This document shows, piece after piece, positions 1 through 8,601 of a stretch of 36,431 nt of DNA. The DNA is from Exobacillus caeni (GTDB taxonomy: Bacteria; Bacillota; Bacilli; Bacillales; Guptibacillaceae), in NCBI RefSeq assembly GCF_005747095.1, contig NZ_SWLG01000027.1:1-36431 (forward strand), given 5' to 3'. The position numbers and the translations under genes were made by a program. Position 1 is the first letter of the stretch; every line of letters begins with the position of its first letter. Under the pieces are notes generated by a model. It was given only the letters and a program-made list of their open reading frames with translations. It made no database searches and was not told the origin of the DNA.

Positions 1-355
1 AAAGAAAAAAGCTGGCATACAGCCAACTATTGTTCGGTGAATTAGGGAATTTGTTTCCGCTGAAAATAGGGAATATCTAACCGGTGTTGACAGGGAAGTC
101 CCAATGATTTTCATGATGTCGCACAACACTTATCAAAGATACATGGCCACCAAGATAATTTTTCAGCCATTGAATTGTCGACTGAAAATATCCCTTCGGA
201 AAACCCGAAAGAAAAAGCTGCTTTGAGAGAACTGGGTGGGTATCTCAAAATATTAGGGGATGGTTAAATTGGAACCATCCGTTGAAAGTCTCCAAAGACA
301 GTTTCACAGCTAGAGCTTTCTCTTTTCTTACGAAAAAAATCGAAAAGGAGAGAAC
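1..355. other. No intact gene; leader of IstB remnant
   Basis: I see no intact gene in this stretch. It precedes the decayed istB and may include remains of the upstream part of the same insertion element, but no IstA motif could be recognised. A fairly good ribosome binding site (AAAGGAGAG) lies just before the ATG at 356. An open frame on the opposite strand crosses this region and is judged a shadow. Confidence 0.4.
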
Positions 356-977
356 ATGATTAAGAAGCATCTTAAATGGGCGAAGTTCACTCAAAAAAGA
401 CTTCGAAGAATTTAGTTTGAAGAACCAACCATTCCTTAGTAACACACAGCTGGACCAATTAAGAGAACTTTCCTGGCTAGAACAATCTTTTAACCTGATT
501 TTCCTAGGTCCGCCGGGTGTAGGCAAAATACATCTGACAATCCGCCTTAGGCCAAGAAGCCATCCAGAACGGCCAACGAGTTTCATTTGTCTCGATGGGA
601 GAATTGGTACCTCTATTAAAAACAGAGGAATATCTTAAGAAGTCACAGTTCAACTCAAACGGATAAGGCAGTCATTCCTGGTTATTGTTGATGATTTATG
701 CTATGAACCAACATGAAGCAAATCTGTTCTTTCACTTAGTAAATCATTTGTAAGAACGAAGTTCGATCATATTGACTTCAAACAAGGGGCAAGAAGAATG
801 GGGAAAATTATTGGGCGATCAAGGTATCACGACAGCGAGCGTAGATCGACTTCTCCAACGCTCATAAGTCGTCTATTAAATGGAGGAAGTCATCGAATTA
901 AATATCGAGATCGAGAATCGTTGTTTCAATCGAAGAGTGTGCAAAACTACTTGACGGTTACACCAGATGCCGCTTAA
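356..977 (+). pseudogene. istB: Decayed IS21-family IstB-type ATPase helper
   Basis: Broken copy of the AAA+ ATPase that assists the IS21-family transposase. The frame starts at ATG 356 after AAGGAGAG and encodes a typical IstB N-terminus (KHLKWAKF), then shifts frame near 390-400. The next segment carries the Walker A box GPPGVGK, followed by IHL where IstB proteins usually have THL. The frame shifts again near 545-550, and later frames still match IstB (GELVPLLKTEEYLKKSQF, then LLGDQGITT). The natural stop is TAA at 975-977. At least three frameshifts and in-frame stops mean no ATPase can be made. No intact istA is in view, so the element is a remnant and not mobile by itself. It marks the left boundary of the polysaccharide locus. 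Confidence 0.85.
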
Positions 978-1041
978 ATAAAATGTCTAACTTTTGGGGT
1001 TCAGCTTAATACCTGTCCCCCTTGTTCCATTAGTGATTAAA

Positions 1042-1085
1042 AGAACAAAAACCTTAATCAAACATTTGACTAAGGTTTTTGTTCT
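1042..1085 (-). terminator. Strong hairpin at truncated galE end
   Basis: A perfect 15-bp inverted repeat (AGAACAAAAACCTTA at 1042-1056, its complement at 1071-1085) encloses a 14-nt loop. Read on the minus strand it is followed by TTTTAATC, so it resembles a rho-independent terminator for galE. The right arm ends exactly where galE similarity ends (base 1086), suggesting the 3' part of galE was deleted up to its own terminator. Confidence 0.7.
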
Positions 1086-1627
1086 GCCGTCTTCTGTTGG
1101 GTAGTCATCCCCGAACATCATCACTTTTTCCCGTTGGCCAAGCGCTACCTGCAGCACGATCGGAATCAAGTGTGATTCTGGATCATGGTCTTCACCGATC
1201 CGTCCTTCTGGGTCAGCCCCTGCAGCGTTAAAATAGCGCAAACAGCCTTCAATCCGTATGCCTGGTCCAATTCAACATCTTCTCGATCGCAAGCTTCGTT
1301 TCTCCATAAAGATTCGTCGGAACGGTTGAATCGTTCTCCTGGATCAGAATGCTGTCAGGCTCACCATAGGTTGCTGCGGTAGAAGAGAATACGATGTTCT
1401 TCACATCATGCTCGACCATCTTTTTCACAAGATGATCTGTACCAATCACATTATTGTCATAGTACTTCAACGGATCTTCTACACTCTCTCCAACAAGAGA
1501 ATCCGCCGCAAAGTGAAGCACTGCTTCAATATTATGTGTCTTAAAAATTTCATCCAGCAACGATTCGTCCTTTAAATGTCCCTGGTAAAAAGTTGTTCCA
1601 AGCAACGCCAGTCACAAGGATTGCCGT
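1086..1627 (-). pseudogene. galE: Truncated, frameshifted UDP-glucose 4-epimerase
   Basis: Remnant of UDP-glucose/UDP-galactose 4-epimerase, an SDR-fold enzyme. The N-terminus survives as AILVTG, preceded by GAGGTGAACGAT and an ACG where ATG is expected (1625-1627). The text then jumps to FYQGHLKDE, so most of the Rossmann glycine motif and about 40 residues are missing and the frame is shifted. The middle is well kept, including the SSTAATYGEP and YGETKLAIEKML segments that carry the catalytic Ser/Thr and Tyr-Lys. Another frameshift near 1245 leads to [19 protein letters not shown]. Similarity stops at DDYPTEDG, about two thirds of the way along a normal GalE of roughly 330 residues. It cannot make active enzyme. 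Confidence 0.88.
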
Positions 1628-1726
1628 TATCGTTCACCTCAATAGAATTTGCCGATTTTTCTGTTCAATAAAAGTTGCTCAATACTATTGAAAAGTGCAC
1701 TAGTTTATAAGGGAATGATAAACTTC

Positions 1727-3214
1727 CTATGAAGCAACTTTATAATCTTTTTTGAGCTTCTTTCTTTTTTTAAACAGATACCTCAAACTAAAAACTAGAG
1801 CAATTAATATTAAAAAAGGAATAATATATATATATCCGATAAAAACAAGACTGTTACTCTTTGGTTTATCATTAGATCCTAATATATCATTTGTGGGTAG
1901 TGCATAAACTTTTGAATTTTGGCTTCCAACAATAAGGTTATGATTCATGATAATTGGTCCTGAAGGTGCTAATTTACCTCCAAGTTGTTTCCTACCTAAT
2001 AATTCCCCTGCTTTTGAGTCAAAAGCACTTACATATCCTCCTACGTCAGTGAAGTATACAATGTTTTTTTCTGCAACCGGTGGAGCTTTAGTAAGGAATC
2101 CAACCTCATAATCCCAATTAATTTCTCCAGATTTCACGTCTACACTATAATATTTCTTTGTGATTGGACTTCCTAAGTAAACATTGTTTTTATAAACCAT
2201 GGGTGCTCCGGATTTATTATTTTTTACCCACGCGCCGTTACCTAAGTTCTTCTTCCATAAAACCTCACCATTTTTCGCATCTAACGCATATAAATAGTGT
2301 TCTTCATTTTGTAACACAGATCCATCTATAACCGGCTTTAAAGCACGTTTTACTATCTCTTTATAAGTACGTACAGTTCCATATTTATCAAAGATATCTT
2401 TTAATGGTGGCATTTTTGAGTTTTCTTTTAATGCAGTAACAAAAACAATTTCATTATTATATAATGCAGGAGGAATATCTCCTAAGCCATGTGTACCCTC
2501 AAAATTAGTTTCCCACTTTATTTTCCTTTTATCTAGATCTAATGCTAGAAGGTTCTCTTTATTTGATCCCCCCACAAATAATACCCCATTAGAAATTACT
2601 GGAGAGGACATATTTATTATTGATCCTAAATTAAATTCCCATTTTGTTTTACCGCTAACTAAATCCACTTCGTATAAGTGTTTGTCACCTGTAACAATAT
2701 ATACAGAATCATTATAAATAGCAGGAGTTGGCATTACTTCACCCTTTGTACTATAATTCCATAATACTTTCCCCGTAGTTGCATCTAAGCATAATAAACC
2801 GCTCTTTCCAGTTCCTCTTAGTTCCCCTTTTTTTTGATAAAAACGATTTCCATAACCAACATAAAGTTTATTGTTAACATTAAGTATTTCTGAATGAATC
2901 CAATTTGGGGCTTTATTTTCCCAATTTAAATCTCCAGTTATAATATTATATGAATATATATCACCAGACCCGTGATTTCCAATAAAAATATTATCCCCGA
3001 CTACTACTGGAGTCGATCTTATTTGGTCTCCAGTCTTAAAAGAAGAGTTAATAATTCGACTGTCTTCATTACTAAAAACGGGATTATTATTAAAATTCAT
3101 GCGATATTGGGTCCATTCATTTGGGCCAAATCCATTAGCTCTTGAAGGATTTGCAATAAACACCATATTAAAAAAATAACAAATTATTAATCCTATAAAC
3201 AACTTATTTTTCAT
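1727..3214 (-). CDS. Secreted PQQ-like beta-propeller, C-terminal membrane anchor
   Basis: Protein of 495 residues. Residues 1-26 form a signal peptide ending near PSRA. About seven or eight PQQ/BamB-type repeats follow, with the pattern LxxLDxxxGKxxW at about 85-100, 139-155, 179-195, 222-237, 307-323, 355-370 and 395-410. One hydrophobic helix (about 455-480) is followed by a lysine-rich tail (KKRKKLKKD). The expected topology is an outward-facing beta-propeller held by a C-terminal helix with a short cytoplasmic tail. The start is ATG after GAAAGGAATTTAAA. Such propellers are scaffolds or binding modules, and nothing here shows PQQ binding or dehydrogenase activity. It stands between two pseudogenes yet has no disruption, so it seems maintained. 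A role in surface polymer handling is inferred only from position. Confidence 0.8.
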   Translation of the reverse strand: MKNKLFIGLIICYFFNMVFIANPSRANGFGPNEWTQYRMNFNNNPVFSNEDSRIINSSFKTGDQIRSTPVVVGDNIFIGNHGSGDIYSYNIITGDLNWENKAPNWIHSEILNVNNKLYVGYGNRFYQKKGELRGTGKSGLLCLDATTGKVLWNYSTKGEVMPTPAIYNDSVYIVTGDKHLYEVDLVSGKTKWEFNLGSIINMSSPVISNGVLFVGGSNKENLLALDLDKRKIKWETNFEGTHGLGDIPPALYNNEIVFVTALKENSKMPPLKDIFDKYGTVRTYKEIVKRALKPVIDGSVLQNEEHYLYALDAKNGEVLWKKNLGNGAWVKNNKSGAPMVYKNNVYLGSPITKKYYSVDVKSGEINWDYEVGFLTKAPPVAEKNIVYFTDVGGYVSAFDSKAGELLGRKQLGGKLAPSGPIIMNHNLIVGSQNSKVYALPTNDILGSNDKPKSNSLVFIGYIYIIPFLILIALVFSLRYLFKKRKKLKKDYKVAS

Positions 3215-3321
3215 TTTAAATTCCTTTCATATTTCTTTATCAATTTTTCTACCTTTATTTCAACACAGGGATTAATGCTCAAAATAACTCGTACATTGAT
3301 ATCTATTAAATGCTGAGCCAA

Positions 3322-3337
3322 ATATACCAAGGTATAT
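3322..3337. repeat. Inverted repeat upstream of propeller gene
   Basis: Half-sites ATATACC and GGTATAT are separated by two bases. The site lies about 110 bp upstream of the propeller gene start, in the short gap after the phosphoglucomutase remnant. It could be an operator or chance in AT-rich DNA. No clear -35/-10 pair was found beside it. Confidence 0.3.
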
Positions 3338-3362
3338 ACTAGAAACTCTTTTATATCTTTCC

Positions 3363-4789
3363 TTAAACTGAATTTACAATTAATCCGTTCACTCGTTCCA
3401 TAATGTCTTTCTTCAATGCCTCAAGCAGTTCTTTACTGCTTTCGAAAGTTTCATCTTTTACACCTAAATAAAACTTGATCTTAGGCTCTGTTCCTGAAGG
3501 ATCTAAGCAGAACCATGAACCATCATCCAGCATATATTTTAAAACATTGAAAGAATACAGAATGATTTCTTCAACTTTCCCTGTAGCTGCAATCGTTCTC
3601 TCACTAGATTTATAATCTTCAATGTCACTGATTTTTCTTCCTGAAATCTCCACTGAAGGATTTTCTCTAAACTCAGTCTCAGTACTCAGTCTCAGTTAAG
3701 ATTAATTGGATTTGTTCAGTCCCGTCTTCCCCTTTCAAAGTCAAAGACTCTAGTGCTTCCTGATAAAAGCCGTATTCCTCAAAGATATCCATCAAGCAGG
3801 CCTATACAGCATCTTTATCCCGTGCCAAATCACCGATCAAATAACATAGCTTTCTTCATAGCCGAATAAGAAGCTCTTTTCCCCTGTTTGTTCGAATTCC
3901 TTAATTTTTTCTCCGATAAATTTGAAGCCTGTTAATGTATCCATCGTTTCGATGCTATGCTTTTCTGCAATCGCCCGGCCGATTTCTGATGTTACGATTG
4001 TTTTTAAAACCGCACTGTTCTCAGGCAGGCATCATTCTTCTTGCCGTAATCTATCCCAAGTTCAAAAGCTGCAGGTTCTTCAGGATTTGGTGATTTTAAA
4101 AATTAGGTCAGGAAGCTCTTGCTCAGCTACAACCGTTACATTTTTAAAGCCGATTGGTCAGTATATGCTTGATCAACTTCTTCCTCGATAACTGTAAGCA
4201 ATCCAGACTCTTTCAACTGTTGCTCGTCTGCTACTTCCACAGTAATTTCATTTTTCACTTCATTCACTTTTGCAATTACAGAATCAGCCGCTACAGGAGG
4301 CAATCGCACACCATCTGAACCGTAAACTTTATAACCATTATATTCAGGAGGGTTATGGATTGCGGTGATCACGCTTCCTGCATAAGCTTTCAAATAACGA
4401 ACAGCAAACGAAAGTTCAGGTGTAGGCCTTAATTCATCAAAAATAATGTTTTTATTCCATTTCCGAGAGTCTTTGCTGTTTCTAAAGCAAACTCAGGAGA
4501 TTTATGTCTGGAATCGTAAGCAATAACAACACCGCGTTTCCTTGCTTTCTCTCCTTCCTCTACTATTTATCGAGCCAAACCTTCTCATGCTTTTCTTACT
4601 GTATATGTTAACTCGGTTTATCCCACCGGCCGATTTCTCCGCGAATACCACCTGTTCCAAACTCAAGATTTTTTAAAAGCTATCTTCTAAAGCTTTTTGA
4701 TTTGCTTTTTGCCCTTTTAACTGTCCTTTTAATTCAGGGTCTCATTCTTCAAATTGATTCCACTTTTCAAACTGTAGTTACCAACTCAT
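3363..4789 (-). pseudogene. pgcA: Dead alpha-phosphoglucomutase (PgcA type)
   Basis: Remnant of a phosphohexomutase that interconverts glucose-6-phosphate and glucose-1-phosphate, the step feeding GalU. The ATG at 4789 begins MSW and then meets an early in-frame stop. Recognisable pieces include the N-terminal QFEKWNQFEE, an FGTGGIRGEIGRW-like segment, the active-site region at 4330-4390, and the C-terminal phosphate-binding segment LDPSGTEPKIKFYLGV (usually RPSGTEPKIK). Several stops and frameshifts lie between these. The active-site loop reads [16 protein letters not shown] where the family has TASHNP, so the phosphorylated catalytic serine has become isoleucine. Glucose-1-phosphate for the locus must come from another gene. 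Confidence 0.9.
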
Positions 4790-4809
4790 GTTGTCCCCCT
4801 ATTTATATA

Positions 4810-4853
4810 GAAAAACCCTCTAAAAGTCCATAAAAAAAGAACCTTTAGAGGTT
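4810..4853 (-). terminator. Intrinsic terminator after manC
   Basis: An imperfect stem pairs AACCCTCTAAAAG (4814-4826) with CCTTTAGAGGTT (4842-4853). Read on the minus strand it is followed by a T-run at 4810-4815. It lies just beyond the manC stop codon and probably ends the left-hand polysaccharide transcript. Confidence 0.7.
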
Positions 4854-4863
4854 ATCTGTTTTC

Positions 4864-6231
4864 TCACTTTACCAAACAATTTTCTACAATCTCATCCCAG
4901 GTCATAAATATTCGAATGATATCTTCTTCAATAAGCTCAGAACCTGTTTGTACTTCTATAACTTCTATATCTAAATTGGCCTTGATTGCATGTCTTGCTC
5001 CAACAGGAATTTGAATAACATCTCCTGCTGATACTTTTCGGATTTCTTCATTTAAAATAAACTCGCCTTCACCTTTAACTATTGTCCATACTTCACTACG
5101 CTTTTCATGGGTTTGGTAGCTAAGATTCATTCCTGTTTTAACACAAAGTCGTTTTGTTAAAACTTCGTTTCCATTTTCCATTTTCGTGTGATCTAAGACT
5201 TTATACCATCCCCATCGCCTTTCTTCATACATAGGTCTTTGTTCAATTTTATTTACTAATTCTTTCACCCTAGGACTAGCTTCTTTATCTGTCACTAAAA
5301 TGCCGTCTGGGCTAGCCGCTACAACAATATTGGAAAGACCGAGTATAGACACAGGAATATCAAGCTCATTAATGACATGAGTATTTTCGGAATCGTTACT
5401 AACTAGTCCATTCCCAGTGATGTTAGAATCCATTTCTTCAGTTAAAGTGTTCCATGTCCCAAGGTCTTTCCAATATCCTTGATATGGAAGAGCAATAATC
5501 TTTTTAGCATTTTCTACGACCTCATAATCAAAACTAATCTTTGGTAATCTATCATATTGCTTAGATAGTTCGTCATATTGAATAGGTAATCCTTTATCTA
5601 TTAGCAAATTAATTATATATCCTAATTTAAATGCAAATACTCCACAATTCCATAGAGCATTTTTGTCCAATAGTTCTTTGGCCTGTTCTTCATTAGGTTT
5701 TTCTCTAAAGTGATCAACATTGATATAAGTGCTATTTTTCATCTTTGTCTCCGGAACAATATAGCCATATTTTTCTGATGGATAAGTAGGTGTAACTCCC
5801 ATTAACGCTAAATCAGCACTTGAATCTTCCAAAACTGTTTCTAGTTCTTTGACTCTATAAAAGAAATTATTCTCAACATAAGGATCTACTGGCAACACAC
5901 TAATTACCTCTGCTAAACTGCAACCCTTAATAGAGTAAAGATACGCAGCTGCCAATGCTATAGCAGGAAATGTATCCCTTCTTTCTGGCTCTACAACAGT
6001 AGGAACATTGCCGAGTTGGCTTTGAATCATTTCAACTTGTGATTTACTAGTTGCAATTATAGAAGAATTATTAAGATTTACTGCTTCCAGTTGACTCCAA
6101 ACCCTTTGTACCATTGATTGGAAATTTCCTTCCTTATCACTTAACACTTTTAAAAATTGTTTTGACCTTGAGTCATTTGAAAGTGGCCAAAGTCGTTTAC
6201 CAGATCCACCTGATAAAAGTACTAATTTCAC
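4864..6231 (-). CDS. manC: Mannose-1-P guanylyltransferase / mannose-6-P isomerase
   Basis: Bifunctional type II enzyme of 455 residues, the usual family length. It converts fructose-6-P to mannose-6-P and mannose-1-P plus GTP to GDP-mannose in the cytoplasm. The N-terminal nucleotidyltransferase domain opens with LSGGSGKRLWPLS (about residues 6-18) followed by SKQFL, and FREKP lies mid-domain. The C-terminal cupin isomerase domain carries QTHEKRSEVWTIVKGEGE and GDVIQIPVGARHAI. The start is a GTG after AGGAGAGAAACTTTA. It is the last intact gene of the left operon before a terminator. A phosphomannomutase to link its two products is not in the window; the dead mutase next door was more likely a phosphoglucomutase. 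GDP-mannose or a derivative is therefore a likely building block of the left-hand polymer. Confidence 0.9.
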   Translation of the reverse strand: MKLVLLSGGSGKRLWPLSNDSRSKQFLKVLSDKEGNFQSMVQRVWSQLEAVNLNNSSIIATSKSQVEMIQSQLGNVPTVVEPERRDTFPAIALAAAYLYSIKGCSLAEVISVLPVDPYVENNFFYRVKELETVLEDSSADLALMGVTPTYPSEKYGYIVPETKMKNSTYINVDHFREKPNEEQAKELLDKNALWNCGVFAFKLGYIINLLIDKGLPIQYDELSKQYDRLPKISFDYEVVENAKKIIALPYQGYWKDLGTWNTLTEEMDSNITGNGLVSNDSENTHVINELDIPVSILGLSNIVVAASPDGILVTDKEASPRVKELVNKIEQRPMYEERRWGWYKVLDHTKMENGNEVLTKRLCVKTGMNLSYQTHEKRSEVWTIVKGEGEFILNEEIRKVSAGDVIQIPVGARHAIKANLDIEVIEVQTGSELIEEDIIRIFMTWDEIVENCLVK

Positions 6232-6280
6232 TAAAGTTTCTCTCCTATCTTAATCTAGTAAATGTAATAATATTTACTTC

Positions 6281-6781
6281 CTACTTCTTCGTTATTATCC
6301 TAGCAGGAACTCCAACCGCTGTGGAATTTTGAGGTACATTTTTCAGCACAACTGCGTTAGCACCAATTTTCGCACCAGTTCCAATACTGATATCCCCCAA
6401 TACTTTTGCGCCTGCGCCAAGTTGTACACCACTCTCTATTCTGGGAGCCAAATTAGGGTTTTTAACTGCACCTACTGTTACTTGATGGAATATTGTAACA
6501 TTATCCCCGATAATTGCCTTTCCATGAATTACTATTCCATTAGCTCCATGGGGTAGCCAGATATTTTTTCCTATTATACATTTAGCAGGAATTTCTGAAT
6601 TACATAACAACTTAACAAATAAGTTATCTAAAATAGCATAAATGAATAAAAGTAGATGTCTTAATATTGAAATTTTAATTTTGTAATACGTATAATTACC
6701 TAATCTATAAACGCTCATACTTATAATTCCAGAAGGTTTATTTTTTTGATACCATTTCTTAATCTTATACATATATGACAT
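6281..6781 (-). CDS. CysE-like hexapeptide-repeat acetyltransferase
   Basis: Protein of 166 residues. The N-terminal half is basic with a hydrophobic stretch (LRHLLLFIYAILDNLFVKLL), and a left-handed beta-helix built from hexapeptide repeats occupies about residues 60-160. It includes the CysE-like IFHQVTVGAV segment, whose His is the expected catalytic base, and ends with GVPARIITKK, typical of serine O-acetyltransferase-like and capsule acetyltransferases. It lacks the N-terminal helical domain of true CysE, so sugar O-acetylation of the polysaccharide is more likely than cysteine synthesis. Its ATG directly abuts the stop codon of the WecG-type gene, indicating translational coupling. The exact acceptor is unknown. 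Confidence 0.8.
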   Translation of the reverse strand: MSYMYKIKKWYQKNKPSGIISMSVYRLGNYTYYKIKISILRHLLLFIYAILDNLFVKLLCNSEIPAKCIIGKNIWLPHGANGIVIHGKAIIGDNVTIFHQVTVGAVKNPNLAPRIESGVQLGAGAKVLGDISIGTGAKIGANAVVLKNVPQNSTAVGVPARIITKK

Positions 6782-7543
6782 TTACTTGATTTCCTTTTTT
6801 TTCACTAAGATCTTTAATACCTCTAATAAAAATAATGAGTTAGTTACTATATATCTCTTTCCAAGTCGCTTTGGCTCCAATAAAAACCTAAATAACCATT
6901 CCAAACCAACACTTCTCATCCATTTAGGAGCCCGCTTCTTGCCTGCAGCAAAATCTATTGCTGCCCCACAACCAACAGCTATATTTATGTTCAAAGAGTC
7001 TATATTTTCTTTGATCCATTTTTCTTGTTTAGGTGATCCAAAAGCTACAAACAAACAATTGACCCTTAATTTATTTATATCACTAATTATTTTTTTGTTC
7101 TCTTCTTCATTAAAAACCTGGGAAAACGTAGGAGAATACCCCCCTACTATTCTCACTCCCGGATACTTCTCTTTTAAATTTTTTATAGCTTTCTTATTAG
7201 AGTCAGGACTAGCCCCTAATAAATAGATGTTGAATTCTTTTTCCTTACTTTCAGCACAAACCCTATCTAATAAATCCGCTCCTGTTACTCTCTCTACCAA
7301 AGGTTGTTTAATTAACTTTGATACCCAAACTATAGGCATGCCGTCAGCAATTGAAATATCTGCACTATTTACTATGTTTTTAAAGTCACCATTTTTTTTA
7401 CTTCTAATTAAAAAATCAACATTAGGAGTAACTATGAATTTCTTTTGTTTATTCTTTTTTAATAAGGAGATATCTTCAATTAATGTACTCATTGATAAAT
7501 TGTCAAAATTTATTCCCATTAATTGTACTTTATGAAGTTTCAT
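6782..7543 (-). CDS. WecG/TagA/CpsF family glycosyltransferase
   Basis: Protein of 253 residues, typical for GT26 enzymes such as TagA and WecG, which transfer ManNAc or related residues to an undecaprenyl-linked acceptor at the inner membrane face. Visible family motifs are VTPNVDFL (with the conserved Thr), ADGMPIVW (with the candidate catalytic Asp), VTGADLLDRVC, LLGASPDSNKKA and FVAFGSPKQEKWI. The C-terminus is basic and hydrophobic (GLEWLFRFLLEPKRLGKRYI), as in family members that attach to membranes. RBS AGGAAG precedes the ATG and the gap to the upstream GT2 gene is 4 bp. It probably adds an early sugar of the left-hand repeat unit. The sugar donor is not predictable, though ManNAc is the commonest in the family. 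Confidence 0.88.
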   Translation of the reverse strand: MKLHKVQLMGINFDNLSMSTLIEDISLLKKNKQKKFIVTPNVDFLIRSKKNGDFKNIVNSADISIADGMPIVWVSKLIKQPLVERVTGADLLDRVCAESKEKEFNIYLLGASPDSNKKAIKNLKEKYPGVRIVGGYSPTFSQVFNEEENKKIISDINKLRVNCLFVAFGSPKQEKWIKENIDSLNINIAVGCGAAIDFAAGKKRAPKWMRSVGLEWLFRFLLEPKRLGKRYIVTNSLFLLEVLKILVKKKEIK

Positions 7544-7547
7544 TTGA

Positions 7548-8429
7548 TTACTTCCTAACAGGTTTTATTCCTAATAACCTTTTTAATTGTTGTTTTTGAA
7601 TAAATTTTTTTTCTGTTGCAGTTACTAACTGTTTTCTAACTTTTATTTGTCCATAAACATATCCTGAAAAAATCATGATTCCTCCAAAAATATAGGGATA
7701 ATGAAAAAGTCTATAAATACTCCTGGCAGTTAAAAATAAGGGATGATAACCGGTTAAATAATCCGTAAGGCCATTCCTAAACCTTCCCCTCATTATTCCC
7801 GCCTTCGATGACATTGGTCTTAAATGAAGTAACTTTAACTCAGGAAAATTCCTCGTTTCCCAACCAAGAGACTGAGCTCTAATTACATCAATAACATCCC
7901 ATCCAAGATCTTGAACTAGTCCATTAATTTCCTTAAAGCAAGAAACTCTATACACCTTTGATGGGCCTATGGCATAATGCAGCGGTGCATTCTCCTTTAC
8001 CAAGGAATTATTAGATGACTTAAAATATGTTAGTCCACTAGCAATACCTAACTTTGGATTATTTTCAAATTTAGAAATAAGACTTTTAAAATAATCACTT
8101 TCGAACTCTAAGTCTCCATCGAGCTTAACAATATAATCAATAGTTCTAAAATCGATCTCTTTTAATCCAACATTAAAGCTTTCAACTACTCCTCCTCCAA
8201 GCTTAGCGTGGCCCCTATCATTCTTTTCAATAACTTCTATCCAACTATATTCTCTTTCATATTCTTTTAAAATTTGAGTTGTTCCATCAGTTGAACCATC
8301 ATCTACAATTACCCATTTATGTGGTGTTAACTCTTGGTGTACTACGGAATTAAGAGTTGATTTTATTATTTCTGCCTCATTTCTTACAGCAGAAATTATA
8401 GCGTACTTACTATTCACTAAAACTCCCAT
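7548..8429 (-). CDS. Glycosyltransferase family 2
   Basis: Inverting GT-A enzyme of 293 residues. Motifs in order are YAIISAVRNEAE, VIVDDGSTDGTTQIL, VKLDGDLEF (metal-binding acidic motif) and DLGWDVIDVIRAQSLGW (acidic region near the expected catalytic base), with a short hydrophobic C-terminal stretch (PYIFGGIMIFSGYVYG). I chose the ATG at 8429 because AAGGAGAGG lies about seven bases upstream. An in-frame ATG at 8510 would add 27 hydrophobic residues but lacks a site. It adds a sugar to the lipid-linked left-hand repeat unit, with unknown donor. It follows a terminator-like hairpin at the end of the polymerase gene, so expression may depend on read-through or a local promoter. Confidence 0.9.
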   Translation of the reverse strand: MGVLVNSKYAIISAVRNEAEIIKSTLNSVVHQELTPHKWVIVDDGSTDGTTQILKEYEREYSWIEVIEKNDRGHAKLGGGVVESFNVGLKEIDFRTIDYIVKLDGDLEFESDYFKSLISKFENNPKLGIASGLTYFKSSNNSLVKENAPLHYAIGPSKVYRVSCFKEINGLVQDLGWDVIDVIRAQSLGWETRNFPELKLLHLRPMSSKAGIMRGRFRNGLTDYLTGYHPLFLTARSIYRLFHYPYIFGGIMIFSGYVYGQIKVRKQLVTATEKKFIQKQQLKRLLGIKPVRK

Positions 8430-8568
8430 TAAAATCCTCTCCTTGAAAGTTAATAAAATATCACGAAACCAAGAAACAATTAGTAAAACTTTTAAGAAAA
8501 ATAGTGCCAATGACTTAAATTCATTAATCTTAGCTATCAGTGGAAAAGTTCATGAGTTACTATTCCAA

Positions 8569-8601
8569 TAAAAAACAAGAGAACATTTTTAGCTCTCTTG
8601 T
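8569..8601 (-). terminator. Mid-operon terminator overlapping wzy stop
   Basis: An 8-bp perfect stem pairs ACAAGAGA (8575-8582) with TCTCTTGT (8594-8601) around an 11-nt loop. Read on the minus strand it is followed by a six-base T-run (8569-8575). The 5' arm lies inside the last codons of the polymerase gene. It splits the left operon unless transcription reads through. Confidence 0.75.

Noticed and set aside
245-586. 113-codon minus-strand frame across the istB remnant
   Set aside because: It is antisense to recognisable IstB sequence and its product resembles nothing.
8430-8510. Longer N-terminus of the GT2 protein
   Set aside because: AAGGAGAGG lies directly before the ATG at 8429, and the extra 27 residues are not typical of GT2 starts.
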